Assembly (NCBI GenBank): GCA_003427395.1
Contig: BFEA01000196.1
Coordinates: forward strand, 147,206 to 173,426
Direction: 5' to 3'
DNA: 26,221 nucleotides
From: Chara braunii
Taxonomy: Eukaryota; Streptophyta; Charophyceae; Charales; Characeae
The notes below the pieces were generated by a model. That model did not search any database. It had not been told where the DNA came from and saw nothing but the letters and a program-made list of their open reading frames with translations. The stretch's first letter is position 1. Each line of letters begins with the position of its first letter. Positions 1 to 9,130 of the stretch are shown piece by piece. The translations under genes were made by a program, and so were the position numbers.

Positions 1-301
1 GAAAGTACGATGTTAGCATACATAAGAAAGTACAGAACAACAGAACACAGCGCAGCGTAACATGGCATAGTAGAATGGGGCATAAGAAAGTACCCTATAA
101 TGATACGTTTCTTCTGGAACGAAAGTACGATGTTAGCATACATAAGAAAGTACAGAACAACAGAACACAGCGCAGCGTAACATGGCATAGTAGAATGGGG
201 CATAANCTTCTGGAACGAAAGTACGATGTTAGCATACATAAGAAAGTACAGAACAACAGAACACAGCGCAGCGTAACATGGCATAGTAGAATGGGGCATA
301 A
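1..301. repeat. 120-bp tandem repeat, possibly inflated by an assembly gap
   Basis: The block starting GAAAGTACGATG at 1 recurs identically at 121 and again at 217, giving a 120-bp period. The single N at 206 is followed by 95 bases (207-301) identical to the 95 bases before it (111-205). The third copy is therefore probably an unmerged contig overlap and the true array may be under two units in this window. The array runs off the left edge, so its full length is unknown. No coding function is evident; open frames across it are a by-product of the period being divisible by three. Confidence 0.85.
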
Positions 302-511
302 CATAGCAATGCATAGAATGACGACCATTTGAGGTACCATCCGCCAACCAGCTTATCATGTGTACGAACTGAGGCAGGCACGTTTCCTCTACGCAGCAGA
401 AGAATCCCAAGAAAGGCAGGGCACGAGGAACCGCCACCTTTATGTTTTGTGATTAGTCTGCTGCGCGTTTGGGCAAATGCGAACCCAAAACAGATCGTCA
501 AGGAAACACAG

Positions 512-888
512 CAGGAAAGGAATTTTCAGAAATCCATGGCAAGGAGGGAGTTGGCCGAACAAATCCTTAACAGATCAACATGGAAAACAAGTACGTAGAG
601 TCATGTCGTCACAACAGGAAAGAAGTTTGCAGAAATTCTAGCCAAAGAGGGTGCTGGTCGAAAATTCCGTATTGGTACTCAGCTATCTTCAACTTTCCGA
701 ATGCTTAAGCCTGCTAAACAGTTGTGGGTGAATGTCTTCACGTACAGTTAGAGGCCTTTGCAGAAATTCTAGGCACAGAGGGTGCTGGTCGACACATTCA
801 TTTTGGTATGCAACTATCTTCAACTTTTCGAATGCTTAAGTCTGCCGAGTCGTTCTAGGTGAATGTCTTCACGTGCAGCTAGAGGCCT
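512..888. repeat. Degenerate ~131-bp tandem repeat
   Basis: TTTGCAGAAATTCTA at 626 recurs at 757, followed in both copies by GAGGGTGCTGGTCG, CTATCTTCAACTTT, GAATGCTTAAG and GTGAATGTCTTCACGT, then TAGAGGCC. The two units are about 85% alike by eye. A shorter, more diverged copy of the unit start (CAGGAAAGG..TTTTCAGAAAT) lies at 512, about 103 bp upstream of its counterpart at 615. No reading frame is conserved between copies. Confidence 0.8.
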
Positions 889-1500
889 CAAGCCATTATT
901 CCAGCTCCTTCTTCCACCTTCCTTCTCGCCTTGTGCCGTATAATAACCGACCTCTCCCCCGTGCTGCTCATCTTTTCAACAACGCTTTCCTTATTTCACT
1001 GAACAACTTTTTGACAACCGGGCCACTTGGTTGGGGCACGCCACAGCAGGGTAGGCCGTAGCGTCAGGTCTGTATATAGTTTTTTCCGCCAATCACGTCT
1101 TCTGCAGATCTTCTCAGGTTTTTTGGCGCTTTCCTCCGTTCTTTCGTACTCCCCACTCTCCTCCCTCTTCGTTCGTTACCCTCAACCATCTCCATCCGCG
1201 ACTGTTAGGATTCAGTGTCCTTATTTTCTTGCTGGCTATGCACTTGGCACGTCCTCCGTCATATCTTCAGTGTTTGCTTCTCGAGCCCGGCATATTGGTT
1301 TTTGGTTGAAAACGCTTGTAGGCCCGGTATTGGTAGATGTGTCAGTTCACTTTAATTTCTACCTCTGATATGCAGTTATTCTTCAAGCGTCTGTAGACAT
1401 CTGCATCCGACAAGGACAAAAGAGTTTGGAAGCATGCCATCGCAGGCCGAGTTGTCTTCACTGGACCAAGTGTGCAAGAAGAATGGCGATGTTCATGTTG
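889..1500. other. No gene recognised
   Basis: Short plus-strand open frames (873-1061 and 1027-1368) have no recognisable motif and no homologue in the window. On the minus strand, the frame downstream of the coding segment at 1501-1965 stays open for a further 43 codons after its stop, ending near 1365. I considered this as a further exon but could not support it. Confidence 0.5.
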
Positions 1501-1965
1501 CTATGCGGTGTGAAAGGGGATTGTCGAAAGCATGCGCATGTAGCAGACGTGCGACCGGAAGGAAGGGATAGCATTGGGTGCCAAAGACTCATGAGTGGTC
1601 GAATGACAAAAAGAGACGGCGGCTCCGATCGGAGGGAGCGTTTGTGTGAGATCATATCCATACACGATGGCTTTGCGCAAGATAGGGAATTCGTTGGCGG
1701 AGCTATCAGCACGATCAGTAGTCATCCTATCATGCAAAACAACCGGATGCTGTGTTTCAGCAATATCAGCAAGAAACATTTGTAGCAGATATCGGCCAGA
1801 CCAGCGATGAACGTGATATAACACGAGCAACCCTCTTTCTTCCACAATATCAAATCCTGCGACAAATCCGCGACGTTTGACATCATCCATGCTTGCTGTA
1901 TAGTTCTCCATCTCCGCAGTCGACGAATGGATGACATGTTGGATCGAAATGGCAGCCATGATGGT
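1501..1965 (-). CDS. Conserved protein segment A, paralogue of the segment at 6966-7730 (possible OB-fold exon)
   Basis: The minus frame is open from 1989 to a TAG at 1503-1501. I start it at 1965 because TATTTTGCAG immediately upstream looks like a 3' splice site; the first ATG is at 1959. The translation aligns with segment B (6966-7730) almost end to end: HSSTAEMENY with HSTTTELEAY, ERGLLVLYHV with QKGIIVHFVL, FLADIAET with YLANMDES, ILRKAIVY with LLRKGTVY, and PPIGAAVSFCHSTTH with PPIIGEVITFTRTTAH. Alternating hydrophobic strands, then P-x-I-x-G-x-x-V-x-F, resemble the POT1/TEBP telomere-end OB-fold, but that family assignment is a guess. It is probably an internal exon or a gene relic. 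No upstream first exon or promoter was identified, and the 3' limit is uncertain. Confidence 0.45.
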   Translation of the reverse strand, partial: TIMAAISIQHVIHSSTAEMENYTASMDDVKRRGFVAGFDIVEERGLLVLYHVHRWSGRYLLQMFLADIAETQHPVVLHDRMTTDRADSSANEFPILRKAIVYGYDLTQTLPPIGAAVSFCHSTTHESLAPNAIPSFRSHVCYMRMLSTIPFHTA

Positions 1966-2901
1966 CTGCAAAATACCGACGAGCAACAATCAGCTTGCAT
2001 GCCTAAAGTAGTAGACATCCCAAGCAAGCCGAAACTTAGAATATTCAGCAAGCCTCATATGGTATCGATCTGCGGAACGACGACCAAAGAATAATGGCAG
2101 GGATTTATTGCAATCAGAAGGGTGGGGCTAGTTTTGTGCAGATATCGAATGAGAGTCGGAACGAAGGCAACAATGCGTGGCCGAGTAAGGCAAAGACGAA
2201 AGAGAGTTCTAGTTCGAAATTGCATTAGAAGGTTTGTGCTTTTCAGGCTAACAGAGCATTCGGAAAACCAGGAGAAAAACGCGACACTTCATGCACTCGC
2301 TGCTCCATTTGCCAACGTGTAGAACAGACTCCCGTCCTCCCAGCGCTTTGGGTCAAGAGAGAGCGGGGTGATGAGTTTTTGGTGTGTAGTTGATAAGCTT
2401 GAGTGTTCCAATAGACCAGCCATTTGTGATTAAAGCAGGGTTTGCGAACTTTCGGTCGGCGATCGGCAAGCGGAAAGTCATGTGTATGATGCAATGTATA
2501 GACTAAACGTGCCTTCTTATTCCTTTCCGCATCTCCATTGTTATGCCACAATCTGTACATGTAGATCTCCACAGTTCCTTGTTGGGCGCAACGCTTTGTA
2601 TGAAGCGCAGATGTGCGCGAAATAGGTTGTACGGGCAATTTGGATCTATGGCTGAGGCAACGGTTGGACTCGGAAGCTGGTTTGGTAGCCCCGCTGATGT
2701 TGTTGTATTTAGAGGTATACGATGGCCGTGGCCAAAGTGCTCCTGGCCGGTGGCGGGGCCAAGCCGCGCCACACTGTAACTTAACCGTAGACTGTTAATC
2801 ATTCACGGGTGTCGTCAGCACGAAAAGTGTGGAAGGCGCTCTAAAACGCCCAGGGTTTAAGGCTGGCTTGTAGGAAACATTATGCTCACGTAAAGTGAAG
2901 A
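1966..2901. other. No gene recognised
   Basis: Overlapping open frames of 60-130 codons occur on both strands (for example 2243-2638 minus and 2503-2802 minus). None shows a family motif, similarity to segments A or B, or convincing splice context. If segment A belongs to a multi-exon gene, its upstream exons should lie here or further right, but I could not recognise one. Confidence 0.5.
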
Positions 2902-3834
2902 CGGGCCTAAACATCCACACGAGGCTCTTGTTTGACAGCCTTCCATGTATGGGGTATGCGACAGTTGCAACACGCCAGTTGGTTATAAAGCAACGTGAGC
3001 TTTTGCAGGCTTTTTGCAGAAACAACCGCCCCGCTGCATAGTCGAGCCTAGGGCCTCGATTGGTCACGCCGTCGACACATACGTTGGGTGCCCGACACGT
3101 TCATTCACTGGCTGTGAAGGAATGAGAAAGCAGCATTGTGGTCACACACCCTCTACATGCCAATGAGAATGTGACAAACACTCGGAGCCTGGGCGGGTGC
3201 CTGAATGCGCTCAACTGTAAAGGGCACAGGCCCATCGCAGCAGAGGCGAGCCTAGGCGTAGATACTGGGGCCCGAAAGAGAAGCCGAGTTTGAAAGAAAA
3301 ATAGCTGAACTCTGAGGCTAATACAACACTGAAATTGCAAATACTGAAATACATCAAAAAGAAGAAAGGCTAAATAAAAGCGAACTTACCCCCCCCCTCT
3401 TAAAAGAAGATCCCGCTTCCACGACGGATAAACCTTCTCACCTGACATCAAATCGTAGCTATCGTCATAGCGAGCACCTTTGTCTGATCTTCTAAAAGAT
3501 GCATGCCAAAGTTTCTGTCTAAGATTAGTAGATTACCAACGAGGTTAGAGATGGCGGTCGGACAATTTGCTGCGGGGCGTCAGTAGACCTCCCCATTCCC
3601 CATAGCACACTTGTTCAGGAGGCCCTTGTTAGAACATTCCTTTTTTTTTTTTTTTTTTTTTTTAAGCGTGGACGCTTCAACTTTTTTTTTTACTATCGGT
3701 TCTCTCTCAGCCTTTGTCAGCGGATCCCCATACAATAGCCTTTTCACCTAACCCCTGATCTATTCCTCCCTTCCAAAGGCCAGACAGATCTCTCTCTGAT
3801 GCTACGCCATCAAGCAGTGCTCCCCGAGCGGTGG
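2902..3834. repeat. ~930-bp direct repeat, copy 1
   Basis: This copy aligns along its whole length with 3835-4755. Shared landmarks in order: TTTGACAGCCTTCCAT, GGTTATAAAGCAAC, CGTCGACACA, TTCATTCACTG, CACTCGGAGCCTGG, GCAGAGGCG, GCTAATACAACACTGAAA, GAAGATCCCGCTTCCACG, GACATCAAATCGTAG, a 23-T run (3641-3663), ACCTAACCCCTGAT, and CATCAAGCAGTGCT. Identity is roughly 80-85% by eye. Minus-strand frames near 3101-3340 and 4031-4282 are similar only because the DNA is. Confidence 0.9.
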
Positions 3835-4755
3835 GCCCGAATATCCACGCGAGGCCTCTGTTTGACAGCCTTCCATACGTGGGGTATCAGACAGTCGTAG
3901 CACGCCAGCTGGTTATAAAGCAACATGAGCTTTCGTAGGTTTTTTGCTGAGACAACAACTGCACTGCACAGTTGAGCTTGGGGCCCCGGTTGGCTGCGCC
4001 GTCGACACACACATTGGGTGGCCGACACATTCATTCACTGACCATGGAGGAATGAAAATGCAGCATTGTCGTCACACAACCTCTACAGGCCAATGAGAAT
4101 GTGGCAAACACTCGGAGCCTGGACGACTGCCTGGATATGCCCAACTGCACAGGGCCCAGGCCCATCACAGCAGAGGCGGGCCTAGACGTAGATACTGAGG
4201 GTCGAAAGAGAAGTCGAGTTTGAAAGAAAAAGAGCCGAACTCTGGGGCTAATACAACACTGAAACTCCAAAGACTGAAACATATCAGAAAGAAGAAAGGC
4301 TAAATAAAATCGAAATCACCTAGCCCCCCCCTCCTTAAAAGAAGATCCCGCTTCCACGGAGGATAAACCCTCTCACCTGACATCAAATCGTAGCCATCGT
4401 CAGAGCAAGCACCTTTGTCTTATCTTCTAAAAAATGCCTGCCAAAGTTTCTGTCTAAGATAACCCATGTGCCCACTGATGGCGGACAGGCAATTTGCCGA
4501 GGGCCGTCAACAGATCTCCCTATTCCCCAGCGCACACTTGTTCAGGAGGCCCTTGCCAGAGCCTTTTTTTTTTTTTTTTTTTTTGAAAGCGTAGATACCT
4601 CAACTTCCTTTTTCACCCTCGGTTTTCTCTCCGCCTTTGCCAACGGAGCCTCGTACAACAGTCGTTCTACCTAACCCCTGATTTGTTCCTCCCCTCCAAA
4701 GGCTATTTGGATCTCTCCCTGATGATACACCATCAAGCAGTGCTTCCCAAGCCCC
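3835..4755. repeat. ~930-bp direct repeat, copy 2
   Basis: This is the tandem partner of 2902-3834, directly abutting it, with the same landmarks in the same order, including a 21-T run at 4564-4584. Homology stops near 4755, whereas sequence with tRNA-like features continues to about 4975 in this copy only. The duplication therefore appears to have captured the 3' part of a SINE whose head survives only next to copy 2. Neither copy encodes a recognisable protein. Confidence 0.9.
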
Positions 4756-4975
4756 TCCCCAAGGTTCTATCCGTCGTGCTAGCTTAGGGGATGAGTACGT
4801 GGTGTGCCGTGTATGACCAACAAAGCACGTGCACAAGAGAGAAGGCACGCCGGAATCAAAGCGAAGAATGTGCATAAGAGGGTGCGGGACTGCTGGAACT
4901 GAACCGACAACCTTTCGCATATGCTGCCAGAGCTCTGACCAACTGCTTGTCCTGTTCAGAATAGCCCCCGGTAGA
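4564..4975 (-). mobile_element. tRNA-derived SINE (decayed), minus strand, with poly(A) tail
   Basis: Read on the minus strand, the head contains AGCAGTTGGTCAGAGC, matching the D-arm 3' half of a tRNA, and GGTTCAGTTCC, close to the pol III B box GGTTCRANTCC. The A-to-B spacing is about 45 nt, as in tRNA genes. The T-arm still pairs at four of five positions, while the D-stem has decayed and no cognate acceptor stem closes, so this is not a working tRNA. About 300 bp of body follows, ending in a 21-nt A tract (plus-strand T run 4564-4584), the expected SINE layout. Target-site duplications were not found. Confidence 0.5.
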
Positions 4976-6965
4976 GAGGGCTCTCTGGTAGAGGGGTAAA
5001 GCAGTCCTGAGGCCGGTAACGCCATTCGTTCTCAGATCTACTTCAGTTTTTCCAGACGAATGTTTGATGGATCATCCTGAAACAAAGCGTGATTCTTCAG
5101 GATGCCAGTATGATTCCTTTCTCCCCAAAGATTCCTTCATTACGGAGGGTTCTCTCGACGGTTTCAATTTCTAGATTTGAAGTTATTAGCAGTCGCCATA
5201 CGGATCGTATGAGTGCAAAGTATCTGTTTTTGAAGTCTTGCCCTGCGATTTTCTGCTCAAAATGCTACTACCGCTTTTTGGCGGGCCAGGTCCCAGAGGC
5301 TGGTTTCACAAAGCCAGGGTGTTCGAGAAGCTTTCAAACAAGGCGGCACCGGGTGACAGGAAGCCCGTCCTAAATGCAACGAAAATCTTTGAGGCGTTCG
5401 AATACAGGTGAGAAACCAACAACAAAATCAGCGAAGTGAAAATGAAAACGAGGCAGAAAGCAAGCACAAAAAGGAAGAAACGAGCTAGGAGGTTCTAATT
5501 TTCAAACCTAGCCGGCGACGGGAAGGAGAATTCCGTGTAGATAGGCTGAGCAGTGTAGGCCGGCCAGCGATTGCCATACAGTCAGAGCGACATTGAATAC
5601 TACGTTGGTGTGAACAGAGAGCATCAACACATAGCATATTCAACGCTGCTTATTCAAAAAAGAAAAGAGCCTCTAGTGGAGTGGCCGCCCCACCCTCGGC
5701 CCCACACTCTTCGAAAATCCAGAGATCCAAATCCGCAGGTGAAAATTCAGAAGCGATCTCTTCTTCTCCACCGAGCGTTTAGCCTGATCAAATTAGCTAC
5801 ATACATAGCTCCGTCAGACATAAACCGCCAACTTTAGACGTGTGTAGCATACCTGTCTGCCACCTTGGCATAAGGGCACACATGGAGAAGCTGTTTTTAT
5901 AGTTTAGCGGATTTGAGTCAAGAATTGTGTACAAGAGGTTCATTGTCATTTTATGTCTTTGCTGTTGAGGGGAAGGGGGAGGGAGGGGGCAGCAGGGCAG
6001 AAGGCGCGACAGAACGGGCGGCAGCGACAACGAGTGAGAGAGCAAATGAAGCCAGATAAGTCAGAAGAGTACATAAACGCGACAGAAATGAAAAAGCTCA
6101 CGACAAAGGAGCATCGGTAAGCATCGTCACGAGGCATATGCATTCTTTTATGAAAGAGCACACAGCTGAAAAAAAAGTCGACGTCATAATGAATGGTACA
6201 AAATCGAAACAAGACCACGGTAAAGGTAAACAAGAATAGGGAAAAAAACATATGGGGCAAATAACGAAAATGATTGTAGATATAAATCACAGATTTCCAT
6301 ACACAGCAAAAGTAGGAAGCCGGAAAGAGAGCCTGCGACATAGCAGAGACACCATTTTTTAGAATATCTCCAATGTATACAACCACCCGAAGAAACGGAT
6401 ACTGCAGAACATGAAGTGTTCGTAGTACACGAACACTAATCAGAGACAAACATCTAGCATACTACAACGATAAACTCGAATAGCTAGCACAAAAAAAAAC
6501 ATTGAAACATGAATATATCATTCTATGTTTGCAGCCATCAAGCGTCATATTCCGTTCTCGCCGACGCGCCAGTCGCTTTTCGCTTACACATTTGGCATGC
6601 TGAGAAACTCCAAAAACCGTGTTCATTTCGGATATGCCTTATCGTTCACCGCAGAGGAACCATGATACGCTCTCATCTTATCTGCAGCCATCGAAAAGAG
6701 CTATCCGAAGCGAACAAGATGTTCATGCGAAAATGAAGACGTATTGAGACACCACGCCCCTCCCCCCCCCCAAAAAAAAAACACAGGTGCAAGGAAACAA
6801 CAAATAGAAAAGATAGACAAGCTATCGCCTGCTGCCTGACCAAACACTGCATCGTCGCATGTCTACCTATCACACTCTCGCCAAACCCTCACGCGGTCAA
6901 ACTACTATGCAGATTGTCTATTGGCCAATGTCTATCTAACTACTACAGCATGTATCTAACAAACA
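4976..6965. other. No gene recognised, about 2 kb
   Basis: The longest frame, 5946-6449 minus, is 167 codons rich in Phe, Leu, Ser and Tyr, with no motif; its composition is what AT-rich DNA read on the complementary strand yields. Homopolymer tracts occur (C/A run near 6763-6781). I see no tRNA, hairpin of note or repeat copy shared with the rest of the window. Confidence 0.55.
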
Positions 6966-7730
6966 TCAATTCTGCTTCGGCTTCTTCCGCAAGACTTTTG
7001 AAATCCCACCATCCTCTTCTTTGATCTGAAGCCCCACATTATTTTCAATGTCTTCTTCTGCACCCAATGACCGTTTCACTGTATTCGTAGAACTCTTCTC
7101 TGCAACCACACGCAGTTCAGACGCTCCTGCACCATTGCTTACGGTGCTTACTGCATTTTGTGACGTTTTTAGACCAGGAACCTCGTGAACGTCCTGTTGT
7201 CCTAGGCGAGCTCCGCCGGAAGCCGAGGTCTGGTCTTCCGTTGGTTGAGGCACCAATTAAGGCTTCGACAACAAATTGCGAAAATTGCAATTGAAACACG
7301 CGATAGATGGCATTCCAAACTTTTTATGAGCTGTAGTCCGAGTAAAAGTTATCACCTCGCCAATTATAGGCGGAACATAAAGCTCATTGTGATCGTAAAC
7401 GGTTCCTTTTCGCAGCAACAGAAGTATATCATTTCGCGTGTCGCCGAAGACAGTGGTCAAGGTCATGTTGACAACTTCAACAGCCTCCGACTCGTCCATG
7501 TTAGCGAGATATATATCCATCATCTTGTGGTCGTCATGTTGGCGCAATACGAAATGAACAATGATGCCCTTTTGGCCGACATTGATTTGTAAATCCTTCT
7601 CTGGGTCTTCAATGTATGCTTCTAATTCTGTCGTGGTGCTGTGCATAATACCACGAGCTTGTCGCTCCGTTGAAAGGTGCAACTGCTCAAGCAGACGTGG
7701 ACGAGGGCGCCCTTGCTTTGATCCGCTCAT
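6966..7730 (-). pseudogene. Conserved protein B, paralogue of segment A; frame interrupted by one stop (possible OB-fold protein)
   Basis: The minus frame begins at the ATG at 7730-7728; a stop lies three codons upstream of the alternative TTG at 7742. It runs 157 codons to a TAA at 7259-7257, then stays open in the same frame for another 96 codons to 6966. Residues 20-155 align with segment A, including HSTTTELEAY, GIIVHFVL, MDIYLANMDES, LLRKGTVY and PPIIGEVITF. The pattern of beta-strand-like stretches suggests an OB fold of the POT1/telomere-binding type; this is inference at low confidence. The part after the stop is polar, Ser/Glu/Lys-rich, and ends RKKPKQN. The TAA may be a nonsense mutation, the true terminus, or part of an unrecognised intron. 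A TATA box and short uORF lie upstream. Confidence 0.5.
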
Positions 7731-7735
7731 CGTAT

Positions 7736-7771
7736 CTACCAATCAATGCACACGCACGCGCGAACAACCAT
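7736..7771 (-). promoter_or_regulatory. Possible 11-codon upstream ORF in the leader of gene B
   Basis: On the minus strand an ATG at 7771-7769 opens an 11-codon frame (MVVRACVCIDW) ending in TAG at 7738-7736, five bases before the ATG of gene B. If transcription starts near 7795 this would be the first start codon in the leader and could limit translation of gene B. This depends on the unproven transcription start. Confidence 0.25.
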
Positions 7772-7794
7772 GCGAAACGTGATATAATATTAGA

Positions 7795-7810
7795 CTATGT
7801 ATATACATAG
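7795..7810. promoter_or_regulatory. Perfect 16-bp palindrome at the predicted transcription start of gene B
   Basis: CTATGTATATACATAG is exactly self-complementary. It lies 11-26 bp downstream (minus strand) of the TATA-like TATATAA, where initiation would be expected. It could be a dimeric factor site or a chance AT-rich palindrome. Confidence 0.3.
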
Positions 7811-7820
7811 GTTGACCGCC

Positions 7821-7827
7821 TTATATA
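7821..7827 (-). promoter_or_regulatory. TATA box candidate for gene B
   Basis: The minus strand reads GCGTATATAAGGCGG here, a strong match to plant-type TATA boxes in a GC-richer setting. It sits about 91 bp upstream of the ATG at 7730, which allows a leader of roughly 65 nt. A second AT-rich stretch at 7780-7791 is a weaker alternative. Confidence 0.4.
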
Positions 7828-7857
7828 CGCTCACTACAAATACGAGGCCATGACCGA

Positions 7858-8824
7858 TCACTCCGCTCGAACATTAGGAGGGCTTTGTAACAATGCTGTA
7901 GACAGGTCGACGACAATCACTGCCACGAATGCGAAGCAGCAAAAGAACCCGAGGGCAAAAAGAAACTTGTATGTGGGCAAGCCAAGCAGCAAGGAACCGA
8001 TACTTTTTCTAGGGAAAGCGATGGATTGAACGACACATGACCTTAAAGATACGACATAAAAAAAGCAAAGACGGGAGGCCGAGCCAGCATCAGCGCAGAA
8101 AAGCAAGGAGATCTGAAAAACGAGAGCAATCTCAGTACCAAGAAACCAGTAAATTTTCCAAAAAGGTTGACAAAGCACAAACGGAAGTAATTATTGAGAG
8201 AGGAAAAAATAAATAAATGAAAAGACAATGCCGCATAATAGCCGACAACAAAACATAGATTGCCAGAAAAACGCCATCTATGCAGACGAGGAATCTCAAC
8301 TGACATCTGCGAACAAGGAGAGAAATCTGAAGGAGATTAAGATCAAATTAAGATAAACGATCACAAAGTCAAAATAAATGGCATGTGCTGAAGCTACACA
8401 AGTTAGTTTACAAGGCGGTGAGCGCAAGCAGCGGAACCCCAAACAAAAAATATGTCGCTCGAGGACAAGGGCAACATGACATGCCGAAGGGTGGTGAGCT
8501 GTATATGCCAACAACCAGAGGTTAACTGACACTATCTGCTCAGCCTCGAAGAATTGCATCAATGACAATCCGGAAGAAAACATAAATGGGAAAAACAGTC
8601 GCAGATGCAATTAGTGAAATGCTATGGGCAATTGCATTTTTTGCGAACAAAATATAGGCACAACCAATCAAAAAAACTATGCCAATCAAAAAAACGAACG
8701 ACCAACATGATCATAGTTCCACAACAGCGGAGAACCCTGACCTGAACCGTCAGCACAAAACTATGACCTTGAAGTCACGTTTCAGCCCCCTGCTGTTTGA
8801 TCCCTGAAAACGAAGGCCGGAGGA
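7858..8824. other. No gene recognised
   Basis: Three minus-strand frames of 87-106 codons (7858-8178, 8043-8306, 8296-8610) are hydrophobic and Phe/Leu-rich, lack motifs, and overlap one another in different frames. I regard them as compositional. A short direct repeat CAATCAAAAAAAC occurs near 8666 and 8684. Confidence 0.5.
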
Positions 8825-8849
8825 GGGGGGGGGGGGGGGGGGGGGGGGG
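8825..8849. repeat. 25-nt poly(G) tract
   Basis: An uninterrupted run of 25 G lies after GGCCGGAGGA. Such a tract can form G-quadruplex DNA and is hard to sequence, so its exact length is unreliable. Frames reading Pro or Gly through it are not genes. Confidence 0.9.
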
Positions 8850-9041
8850 AAACAAACGAAACATAAACACCTCTCTCCTCCTAGCGGTCTGCAACTCGTG
8901 CACAAACCAACGTGGAAAAAACAAATTGCGAACATTGACAGAAACACCATATAAGAAACGAAGGCAAAAAATGCAATGCAATAGGCGGTGGAAAAACACT
9001 TATCCGTGACGGGGATATACTGCGAGTTTTGTAACCCATTG

Positions 9042-9130
9042 GCCTCAGGGCGGTGCAACGACCACCTAGATGCCTCAGGGCGGTGCAACGACCACCTAGA
9101 TGCCTCAGGGCGGTGCAACGACCACCTAGA
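9042..9130. repeat. Three exact 30-bp tandem units
   Basis: CCTCAGGGCGGTGCAACGAC, followed by CACCTAGA and a two-base joint, occurs three times with a 30-bp period (units ending at 9070, 9100 and 9130). The units are identical apart from the first joint base. Because 30 is divisible by three the minus strand reads RWSLHRPEAS three times, but nothing else supports a protein. Confidence 0.95.

Noticed and set aside
1-301. A CRISPR-like array, because of identical repeats.
   Set aside because: The 120-bp units abut with no unique spacers, the host is eukaryotic, and part of the array is an assembly duplicate.
1365-1607. A 147-bp intron (1607-1461) in segment A leading to an exon reading KTTRPAMACFQTLLS, which echoes the end of gene B.
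   Set aside because: The unspliced frame of A aligns with B without gaps over the same stretch (SFCHSTTHESLAPNAIPSF with TFTRTTAHKKFGMPSIACF), so no intron is needed, and the donor site is weak.
2320-2420. Another copy of the minus-strand SINE body (ACACACCAAAAACTCATC resembles GCACACCACGTACTCATC at 4790-4810).
   Set aside because: The match is about 20 bp and does not extend in either direction.
4880-4975. A functional tRNA gene on the minus strand.
   Set aside because: The D-stem and acceptor stem do not pair and no clear anticodon loop exists; a poly(A)-ended body follows, which fits a SINE.
5946-6449. A 167-codon minus-strand frame with hydrophobic stretches, possibly a membrane protein.
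   Set aside because: Composition follows AT-rich DNA, there is no motif, and no homologue or promoter context is visible.
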